Positions 57,730-64,000 of a DNA stretch of 64,000 nt are shown here, one piece after another. A program made the translations under genes and the position numbers. Origin of the DNA: Elizabethkingia meningoseptica_A. Its GTDB lineage: Bacteria; Bacteroidota; Bacteroidia; Flavobacteriales; Weeksellaceae. Position 1 is the stretch's first letter. Every line of letters begins with the position of its first letter. Under the pieces are notes generated by a model that was given only the letters and a program-made list of their open reading frames with translations, had not been told where the DNA came from and ran no database searches. The stretch spans positions 62,001 to 126,000 of the forward strand of contig NZ_JBJDLK010000003.1 of NCBI RefSeq assembly GCF_045762675.1, given 5' to 3'.

Positions 57730-60708
57730 CTATTCAATAATTAAAAGCCAGCCTTTATTCTGGGCTACAGGAATTGTATCATTAATACCAAATGTTTTTT
57801 CTTCCTGGAAACCTTCTATCATCGGGGCTTTAATGCTTGCTTTTTTCGGATTGACCCCCAGTTTCTTCCAGTCAATATTCAGTTTCACTGAAGTATTTGT
57901 TGGTGCCCAGCTTGCCAGAGCAACCATCACTTTGCCATCTCTCTTATATAATGTGGCCAGTACATCTTTCTTATCAGTTTTTACCGGATTGTTCTCTACC
58001 CAATAACCAATCATTTTGGACCCTTTAATTCCGAAGTTATCCCAGGTCTTCCACAAATGTGTAGGATTACTCTTCTCTGACCAGCCTAAACGGTTAGTCA
58101 TTCCATAGATCATTCCCCGCCAGGGATTCCCGTCATTCTGTAACATTTCTCCCATTAAACCGAACGGAATACCACTTACCTCAGTAAGGAAAAAATCCGG
58201 TTTATTCTTTTCATAGTCGAAGTATTCACCAAACCATAATCTGTTCAGGTAAGGAAAATGCTCCATATACAGGTTAGCACTGTTGTTAAAGCCATCCCTG
58301 TCATTATACTGATTCGCAGAATGCAGGTCGATAATTCCGGGATGCCCGTCCTTTGTCATTACCTTTTTTACACGCTTCATCGTTACCCTGTCAAAAGCAA
58401 CATCATCCAGATAAATTCCATCAATTCCAATATTATCCACAAGCCAGTTCATACCTTCCACATAGTAATTATGCCAGCGGTTCATTCCACTGTTGATAAT
58501 TGCGGCATCTTTAAACTCCGGAACATACCATGCAGCAATGTAATCATTATGAAGATGTTCCTGCAGCCATGAATAACCACCGCCTTTACCGGCAGAGAAC
58601 ACTTCATGTCCAAGACTTCTTACCGGATACAGTTCATACATTCTGTTGGAAACTTCACGGATAGTATTGTAAATTTTTACTTTTAACCCGTTTTGATGTG
58701 CCTTGCTGATATAATCTTTCATTTCCTTTGTCGCAATGAAAGGATAATTGATATAAGGGTTGATATCGGTACCATGATGGATATTTATCACATTGGCGCC
58801 ACTCTCTTTTACTTTTTCTATCGGCACATATTTATGATAGAATCTGTTATCCCACTGCCATTCTGTATTAATCGTATGGAAAGGTGTAATAAGTAAATGG
58901 AAGTTGTAATACAGCTCCTCTCCTTTTTTCATACTTCTGTTACCACTGTAATTGTTCACCACAACTCCGGATTTATCACCTGTAATATCAATTCCCCCTT
59001 TGTTATCATTTCCCCAGGAACCCGGAAGGATTAATGGCTTTTGCAAATAAAAATTAGTATTTAACGGACGTGAGTACTTTTCATCACGGAGACTAAATTG
59101 CAGTCCGGCATTTACGTTACCCAGCCATGCACCATCCTGGTTCTTTTTGGCAACATCCCATTTCCATGAAAAGCCATCCGGTCTCGCACCGCCTTTCTCT
59201 CCTAATCCCATCAGATATTTTGACGCGTATTCTGAAAAAGGAATCTGCATGGAAATATCTTTAAGCCCAACATCATTAAGTGCTGTAACTTTTACTTTGT
59301 AATCCATAAACCCATCGAATTCCAAAGCACCTTCGATTTCTATTTTCAGATTCTGCCCCTGACTTTCTGAATGCCAGCTGTAAAGTCCTTCTTCCTGTTT
59401 ATCTAATTTAAATACAGGTTTTCCGAACTTTTCGGCTGCACCATTGACATTAACAATATTAAACCTGATGGGTGAAGACAGCACTTCATTGGCTTTTGCA
59501 GAAATATCGGTCATCTCCGGTGTGAAGAAAGTCTGGATTTTGGCTGGTAAGCCTTCCGGCGTTAATGTCACTTTTCTTCCGAGAATCGATATTTCATGAC
59601 CGGCTGCATTGTACACTAATGGCGTATAAGGTTTTATGACTGTATTTTCTTGTACCATTGTAGAATTAAGCCATGGCAGGCGTGTCATTTTCCACGGTTC
59701 ATCATAGCCCTTATGCTGTGCAACGGTATTCGAGATATTAATTTCAACCGGAATATTTTGTGCAGGTGCATTTTCAGGCTGAATGGTTACAACAGCTTTA
59801 TAAGTTCCGGCAGGAACATCCGCAGGAATATCAAATCCACACCATATCGACTGAATATTACCCGGTGCTACATTCACAGAAAATTTTAACGGTTTCCCTT
59901 CATAGCCGGTACCATCAGTATTAATAGAATTAAATAAAGAAGCGCTTATTTTACCTGTAGATGAGACCAGGTCTGTGGAAGTCACTTTTATATTTTTCAG
60001 CGCTGCTTCTTTCGCCATAACGCCTAATTGAAAAGCATAGAATTCTCCTTTATCAGTTTGTCCTGTAAATTTACTGTTATCTCTTTTAGATTCTACCCAT
60101 GCCTGTGGTAAATCATTCATCTTTACCGGATTCTCTCTGGATTCAGGAAATATCAGATAAGCATCATTTGCATGCTTTTTAAGGTACTGGGCAACTTCTG
60201 TCTTTGTAGCGAGAACCTCCATAGGATTGTTATCATTAAACTTATCTACTGCATCTATTCTGATAAATTTAGCCTGCTCACTTCCTTTTATATCTGAGTT
60301 TCCGGAAACCGTTTTTTTCAGATAAGCTGCCTGCGGGTAATTTTCACTTGCTTTCAGTTCGTATGGAAGATAATAAATATAGTAGATTCCTTTCCCGGAA
60401 GCCGGTTCAAAAATAATTTCTCCCTGCTCCCTGTTGATATTAAGATAAGCACTTACTTCATATTGCTTTTGCGAAGTACTGTCTACTACTAAAATTCTTT
60501 GGCCATCTTTTACCTCAGGATTTCTCCACGGGATTATAGCCTTTGCCATTTTAGATTTCCCTTCAAATTTTACAACAGCTCGTTTATTTCCCAGTTTGTC
60601 GGGATTCCATAGCTCTTTTTGTGGAGGATAAATGTGCTGGGCATGTATAGCAATTCCCAGAAATGAAAGTACGGACAGCCCTAATTTTTTAGAGTATGCT
60701 GTTTTCAT
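57730..60708 (-). CDS. Large secreted glycoside-hydrolase-like protein (DUF6067/GH123-N type)
   Basis: The 992-residue protein has a signal peptide (1-23, FLGIAIHAQ), beta-sandwich domains to about residue 560 (including the FDIPADVPAGTYKAVVTIQP module around 293-312), and a (beta/alpha)8-like catalytic region with NINIHHGTDINPY-type strands (around 645-660) and GIDGIYLDDVAFDR around 758-771, whose Asp pair is the best candidate for catalysis. The layout fits the 'glycoside hydrolase domain' (DUF6067, related to GH123) proteins of Bacteroidota, which may remove N-acetylhexosamine or similar sugars. Substrate not known. It has its own promoter and terminator. Confidence 0.75.
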   Translation of the reverse strand: MKTAYSKKLGLSVLSFLGIAIHAQHIYPPQKELWNPDKLGNKRAVVKFEGKSKMAKAIIPWRNPEVKDGQRILVVDSTSQKQYEVSAYLNINREQGEIIFEPASGKGIYYIYYLPYELKASENYPQAAYLKKTVSGNSDIKGSEQAKFIRIDAVDKFNDNNPMEVLATKTEVAQYLKKHANDAYLIFPESRENPVKMNDLPQAWVESKRDNSKFTGQTDKGEFYAFQLGVMAKEAALKNIKVTSTDLVSSTGKISASLFNSINTDGTGYEGKPLKFSVNVAPGNIQSIWCGFDIPADVPAGTYKAVVTIQPENAPAQNIPVEINISNTVAQHKGYDEPWKMTRLPWLNSTMVQENTVIKPYTPLVYNAAGHEISILGRKVTLTPEGLPAKIQTFFTPEMTDISAKANEVLSSPIRFNIVNVNGAAEKFGKPVFKLDKQEEGLYSWHSESQGQNLKIEIEGALEFDGFMDYKVKVTALNDVGLKDISMQIPFSEYASKYLMGLGEKGGARPDGFSWKWDVAKKNQDGAWLGNVNAGLQFSLRDEKYSRPLNTNFYLQKPLILPGSWGNDNKGGIDITGDKSGVVVNNYSGNRSMKKGEELYYNFHLLITPFHTINTEWQWDNRFYHKYVPIEKVKESGANVINIHHGTDINPYINYPFIATKEMKDYISKAHQNGLKVKIYNTIREVSNRMYELYPVRSLGHEVFSAGKGGGYSWLQEHLHNDYIAAWYVPEFKDAAIINSGMNRWHNYYVEGMNWLVDNIGIDGIYLDDVAFDRVTMKRVKKVMTKDGHPGIIDLHSANQYNDRDGFNNSANLYMEHFPYLNRLWFGEYFDYEKNKPDFFLTEVSGIPFGLMGEMLQNDGNPWRGMIYGMTNRLGWSEKSNPTHLWKTWDNFGIKGSKMIGYWVENNPVKTDKKDVLATLYKRDGKVMVALASWAPTNTSVKLNIDWKKLGVNPKKASIKAPMIEGFQEEKTFGINDTIPVAQNKGWLLIIE

Positions 60709-60735
60709 AGTATATGGTTATTTGTTTTATTCTAT

Positions 60736-60743
60736 CAAAAGTA
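60736..60743 (-). promoter_or_regulatory. -7 promoter box of the glycoside-hydrolase-like gene
   Basis: TACTTTTG on the minus strand is a perfect -7 box 27 bases before the ATG. No -33 TTG at standard spacing. Confidence 0.45.
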
Positions 60744-60875
60744 CTACTCTTCAACTAATTAATAGTCATAAACCGGGACATTTAATCCCTGAAAACAGTG
60801 ATTTTAATGGTTTATCTTCTTTAAAATGTATTAATAATTAAGGCTTTTCATTACTTTCACCACATAAAACCCAAT

Positions 60876-61610
60876 ATGAAAAATATAGTAAAGTTCCTAT
60901 TATTTCTTATTTCAACAACTGTCTTTTCACAGCCAGCAACCTACAAATTTGAAAACGCCGTTTCCTACAGGATAAAAGATGACTTTTATTCTAACTTCCT
61001 GAATATTCTCTCCACGTCAGATTATAGCACTAATATATTTATTGTGGCAACTCCTATGGGAAATATTGCAACACTGAACATAGGCGACAAATTTTATGCG
61101 GTTTATTCTGATGACGGGAAAATCTTTAAAATCGATACAACGGAAACTCTTGACCGTAATAAATATAAAAACAATAATGATCCTGATCTTAACCTCAGAG
61201 ACTATAAAAATACTTTTACAATTAAGAATACCAAGACAAAGGAAACTATAAAGAATAATAAATGTGATGTTTATTCTATAAGCGGCAAAGACGGCAATAG
61301 TGAAACCTTATGTATTGATACCACATCTAAACTAAATACAGTTCCTTTCTTACTTCCGTCCGTTACAAACTTAAAGGGTCTGGTCTATCGCCTTGGTAAC
61401 AAAATCGAACTCGATTATTCCGGTACAATTGAAAACCTGGGAAAAGAAGAGGAAGAACAAGATGATGATGAAGAAACGACAAAAACTAATGAAGTTTCAA
61501 GTAACAAACAAAAGGATTTCATTATAGAATTCGATGAAAAAGCGGAAACAGAAAATTATAAAAAAGAATACAGCAAAAAGAAAAGCGCTGTAAAAAATAA
61601 AAAATTATAA
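60876..61610 (+). CDS. Exported protein of unknown function with charged tail
   Basis: The 244-residue protein has a signal peptide (1-18, ending TTVFSQ), then a beta-rich region (about 20-185, FENAVSYRIKDDF; CDVYSISGKDGNSETLCID with two Cys that may pair) resembling DUF4412/GLPGLI-neighbour proteins, and a highly charged tail (EEEEQDDDEETTKTN then Lys-rich). No catalytic motif is seen. It stands alone and converges on the sterol-desaturase-family gene with a shared terminator. Confidence 0.75.
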   Translation: MKNIVKFLLFLISTTVFSQPATYKFENAVSYRIKDDFYSNFLNILSTSDYSTNIFIVATPMGNIATLNIGDKFYAVYSDDGKIFKIDTTETLDRNKYKNNNDPDLNLRDYKNTFTIKNTKTKETIKNNKCDVYSISGKDGNSETLCIDTTSKLNTVPFLLPSVTNLKGLVYRLGNKIELDYSGTIENLGKEEEEQDDDEETTKTNEVSSNKQKDFIIEFDEKAETENYKKEYSKKKSAVKNKKL

Positions 61611-61672
61611 CTTTCAAACTGTAGAATTGATCTTTATTAATTTTTACAGCCGGCAGGTTATCCACACCAATA

Positions 61673-61694
61673 AAAAAGGGCTTTCGCCCTTTTT
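61673..61694. terminator. Terminator between converging genes
   Basis: AAAAAGGGC and GCCCTTTTT (61673-61681 and 61686-61694) form a 9-bp hairpin with a TTTC loop. Its right edge touches the stop codon of the sterol-desaturase-family gene (61693). Confidence 0.88.
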
Positions 61695-62505
61695 AAAAAT
61701 ATTTTTTCTTTAGTTTTCTGAATGGTAATACAAAAAGCATTTTGAAATCGCTTGTTTCTACTTTCTTTGGATAATAATCCACCCCGAATACAATTTCGTG
61801 TGCTTCAGCTCTCCGGTATGTTCCGAAGATACGATCCCATATGGTAAGAACATCTCCATAGTTGCAATCTGTTAATGGAAGCTTATGATGGTGATGAACA
61901 TGATGAAAATTGGGTGTATTGAAAAGCAAACTTACAATACGGTCTGTTTTTTCCGGAAGACGAAAATTGAGATGACTGAAAAGACTAAAAAACAGCTGGA
62001 TAATCTGGCGAAGGATCAATACCCAGAACAAGCTTCCGGAAAGAAATACCCAAAGCAATGTCAGAAGCATTCTTAAAAGATTATCTCCGGGATGCTCTCT
62101 TAATGTTGTCGATATATCCATTACCTTATCACTATGGTGCACCGCATGAAAACTCCACAATGGCCTTACTTTATGCGCAATAACATGGTAGATATATTCA
62201 CCAAGGTCCAAAAGCAGAAAACTGACCACAAACAATAATACCGGATGTCCTTCTAAAGGCAAAAGGTAAACAATACCAAAATGATGCAGTTGTGTCCATG
62301 CAATTGTTTTTACAAATAAAACACTAAGGATAAGTTCTGCAGGCAGACTGGTAAAAATAAATGGCATGTTCGTAAAAGCATGTTTCCATTTTTTATAATC
62401 AAGTCCCGAAGAGATAAAATTTTCAAGATTCCATCCAACAAAAAACAACATGAAGAAAATAGCGATCTGAATCTTTTCTCCGTCTCTTAATAATAATTCT
62501 TCCAT
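61693..62505 (-). CDS. Sterol desaturase/fatty acid hydroxylase family membrane protein
   Basis: I start at 62505 (MEELLLRDGEKIQIAIFFML); a longer frame from 62541 overlaps the promoter. The 270-residue integral membrane protein has the di-iron histidine motifs HVIAH (107-111), HAVHH (120-124) and HHVHHHH (201-207). Members hydroxylate or desaturate lipids or carotenoids. With no carotenoid or lipid genes around it, the substrate is unknown. The N-terminal three helices lie before the first motif, as usual for the family. Confidence 0.92.
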   Translation of the reverse strand: MEELLLRDGEKIQIAIFFMLFFVGWNLENFISSGLDYKKWKHAFTNMPFIFTSLPAELILSVLFVKTIAWTQLHHFGIVYLLPLEGHPVLLFVVSFLLLDLGEYIYHVIAHKVRPLWSFHAVHHSDKVMDISTTLREHPGDNLLRMLLTLLWVFLSGSLFWVLILRQIIQLFFSLFSHLNFRLPEKTDRIVSLLFNTPNFHHVHHHHKLPLTDCNYGDVLTIWDRIFGTYRRAEAHEIVFGVDYYPKKVETSDFKMLFVLPFRKLKKKYF

Positions 62506-62512
62506 AAGCTTG

Positions 62513-62542
62513 CAAAGGTATTTTCCCGTGCTTAAAACCAAA
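62513..62542 (-). promoter_or_regulatory. Promoter of the sterol-desaturase-family gene
   Basis: On the minus strand TTTG (62539-62542) and TACCTTTG (62513-62520) are separated by 18 bases. The -7 box is only 7 bases from the ATG, giving a very short leader. Confidence 0.6.
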
Positions 62543-62596
62543 TTAAAATACCCTGAAAAAAAAATTAAAAAGTGGCGTTATTTAGCTCACCCTAAT

Positions 62597-63421
62597 CTAA
62601 TCATATTTAATTGCCTTATCCAGTTCTATCGGATTGTTATATTTTTTAATTATTTTCCTTTGCTTTTCTGTAACCTCTTTTAAATTGTCTTTGGTAACCA
62701 TCGTCCCATCCTCCAAAACCAGAGCTTTTGTTTTAGATAAATCTAGTTTACCATTATTTACCTCCATTAAGGGATCCCTATAAAAATCCAGTTTCAATTT
62801 CACATATTTATCTCTTGTGATAGGAACAGCTTTACCTTCCATAAAATTAAACATGTCTAGCTTTTGAAGATCTTTAATTCTATTATACTTGACCAGAATA
62901 AATTTAAAATTTCCTTTATCATCTTCTATTTCAACAATCATTCCAGGCAATCCATGAAATTTGTATGGTCCTTCCTGAAAAGGTATATCAGCTGCAAACC
63001 ATGCAATCCAGTTTCTTCCACCCCATCTTGCCGTTGCTTTTTGGAGATTATATCCCTGAAATTTTTTATTTTCTGAATGAAGTTTCCATTCTTGTTTATC
63101 CATGTTCTCCATCTTGAAAATATTAAACCCCATCATCTCATAGTGCAAATAATTGTCGTTTTTAGAAGCATGCATATATAGATTTAAATCTCTTGGTACA
63201 GGAAATCCTTCATTAGAATTTAATTTTTGCATAGAATCTGCAACATAAAAACTATAATTATAATAGTATACATTATCAGGATTAATATCCACAATATAAT
63301 TGTCTTTTAATTTCTCAGTAGATGCTGAGTCTTTTTTAATATGAACCTCGTAGATAAATCGATGTGTCTGTGCCTTCATTGTTAAAAAGCTCAGGCAAAA
63401 AATAATAAGAAAATATTTCAT
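62597..63421 (-). CDS. GLPGLI family protein
   Basis: The start MKYFLIIFCLSFLTMKAQ at 63421 gives a signal peptide; the frame is open 32 codons further but without a signal. The 274-residue exported protein carries the family sequence FHGLPGMIVEIED around 157, with Ile/Met replacing the final Leu. GLPGLI proteins are secreted Bacteroidota proteins of unknown function. A second GLPGLI gene lies directly upstream, so this is a tandem pair. Confidence 0.9.
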   Translation of the reverse strand: MKYFLIIFCLSFLTMKAQTHRFIYEVHIKKDSASTEKLKDNYIVDINPDNVYYYNYSFYVADSMQKLNSNEGFPVPRDLNLYMHASKNDNYLHYEMMGFNIFKMENMDKQEWKLHSENKKFQGYNLQKATARWGGRNWIAWFAADIPFQEGPYKFHGLPGMIVEIEDDKGNFKFILVKYNRIKDLQKLDMFNFMEGKAVPITRDKYVKLKLDFYRDPLMEVNNGKLDLSKTKALVLEDGTMVTKDNLKEVTEKQRKIIKKYNNPIELDKAIKYD

Positions 63422-63481
63422 GGATATTATTTCTCTAAAGTTAGAAAAATATTCTATCTCTACAAGAGCACATAAAAAAAC

Positions 63482-63503
63482 ACCACATTCTTTCGAATGT
63501 GGT
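63482..63503 (-). terminator. Terminator of the second GLPGLI gene
   Basis: ACCACATTC and GAATGTGGT (63482-63490 and 63495-63503) form a 9-bp hairpin with a TTTC loop, followed on the minus strand by a run of seven T. It lies between the two GLPGLI genes, about 60 bases after the stop of the upstream one and directly after a sequence resembling the end of rpsJ. Confidence 0.88.
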
Positions 63504-63513
63504 ATTTCTATTA

Positions 63514-63565
63514 TCACGGCAAAGTATGCACTTTAATTTCAACGTCTACACCGCTAGGAATAGAT
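63514..63565 (-). pseudogene. Possible 3' remnant of rpsJ (ribosomal protein uS10)
   Basis: Read on the minus strand between the GLPGLI stop and the terminator, one frame encodes SIPSGVDVEIKVHTLP and then TGA (63514-63516). PSGVDVEIKV closely resembles the C-terminal end of uS10 in flavobacteria (ELPSGVxVEIKV). A stop codon lies a few codons upstream in this frame, so only the 3' tip is present. Its position upstream of a terminator fits an rpsJ gene end left behind by insertion of other genes. The match is short and judged by memory. Confidence 0.5.
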
Positions 63566-64000
63566 TTAATTGATCGGATATTTTACAGCTTTATCTAACT
63601 CGATAGGGTTATATTCTTTACGAATCTTCTCCTTCATTCTCTCATTCAATTCTTTGAATTGTTCTTTTTTTGTAATCTTCACTCCCAGAACTGCAGACTT
63701 GGATTTCCCTTCAACAAAGTTCTCTCTCGCCCATTGTAGCGGATCATTATAGATTTCTAATAATTTTTGTTGATACTTCTCCAGTGAAATAGGAAGCAGT
63801 TTTTTACCATAAGCCGTTTCAAAAAAGTTTTTTGTATCATAAGGCTTTTTCTCTTTGATGCTTTTTAAAAGACTGAAAATAAAATTCTGTCCGGAGTCTT
63901 CTATTTCGAAAATAAGCCCCGGAAGCCCTCTGAACTTGTAAGGTCCTTCATCTATATTTATCTCTTTACAAAACCATGCAATCCATTGTCTGCCACCAAA
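63566..64000 (-). CDS. GLPGLI family protein, C-terminal part (5' end outside window)
   Basis: The frame is open from the right window edge to the stop at 63566-63568, giving the last 144 residues. It contains FGGRQWIAWFCKEINIDEG and the family motif RGLPGLIFEIED, and ends ELDKAVKYPIN. It resembles the next GLPGLI protein along its whole visible length (for example RxWIAWF, DEGPYKF/QEGPYKF, NPIELDKA), so the two are recent or old tandem duplicates. Signal peptide and start lie outside the window. Confidence 0.9.
   Translation of the reverse strand, partial: FGGRQWIAWFCKEINIDEGPYKFRGLPGLIFEIEDSGQNFIFSLLKSIKEKKPYDTKNFFETAYGKKLLPISLEKYQQKLLEIYNDPLQWARENFVEGKSKSAVLGVKITKKEQFKELNERMKEKIRKEYNPIELDKAVKYPIN

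Noticed and set aside
1..64000. tRNA, rRNA, CRISPR arrays, integrases or transposases
   Set aside because: Read through all intergenic stretches; none showed a cloverleaf, regular direct repeats with spacers, or recombinase motifs. A covariance search could still find a missed small RNA.

Overview
The window looks like a chromosomal segment of a low-GC Bacteroidota of class Flavobacteriia, most likely Weeksellaceae (Elizabethkingia or a close Chryseobacterium relative). The reasons are AT-rich sequence, many flavobacterial-type promoters (a -33 TTG/TTTG and a -7 TAnnTTTG box about 19-21 bases apart), almost no Shine-Dalgarno signals, and marker families such as GLPGLI proteins, outer-membrane beta-barrel receptors, DUF3078, CtlX and a lysine-tailed OmpA protein. 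The genus is inferred from general resemblance, not from a search. No tRNA, rRNA, CRISPR array, prophage or complete insertion sequence was seen.

Layout. 1-5747 (minus): a MoxR-DUF58-DUF4129-DUF4350-SpoIIM membrane operon, with a small four-helix-bundle gene lodged between moxR and the DUF58 gene and bracketed by an 11-bp inverted repeat. An RDD protein is divergent from it. 6.5-19 kb: housekeeping and envelope genes (GNAT protein, YebC, OmpA, SmpB, a YbiT-type ABC-F protein, an M48 protease, RecJ, NadD, DUF3817, a beta-barrel receptor). 18.8-26 kb: two guanidine-hydrolase-fold enzymes flanking metY, which sits behind a SAM-I (S-box) riboswitch with its own terminator, then a second beta-barrel receptor and a membrane-anchored AraC regulator. 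26-31 kb: citrate synthase, enolase and a secreted GH35 beta-galactosidase.

31-45 kb (minus): one long ribosomal super-operon, rplC-D-W-B-rpsS-rplV-rpsC-rplP-rpmC-rpsQ-rplN-X-E-rpsN-H-rplF-R-rpsE-rpmD-rplO-secY-infA-rpmJ-rpsM-K-D-rpoA-rplQ. It has a strong promoter before rplC and a terminator after rplQ. rpsJ is not at its head; a short stretch at about 63.51-63.57 kb that reads like the C-terminal end of S10 may be a relic of rpsJ. Three gaps inside this operon hold AT-rich repeats.

45-57 kb: an exported EEP-family hydrolase, a DUF3078 protein, and a plus-strand set made of an exported ankyrin protein, a DUF2271 protein carrying a TGAS flavinylation-like motif, a PepSY-flavodoxin-FNR transmembrane reductase and an ApbE flavin transferase. 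I read this as a candidate trans-envelope flavin electron-transfer system. It is followed by a lipoprotein and an 835-residue exported protein of unknown function. 57-64 kb: a YiiX-like lipoprotein, a large secreted glycoside-hydrolase-like protein, a sterol-desaturase-family enzyme and two tandem GLPGLI proteins, the second cut by the window end.
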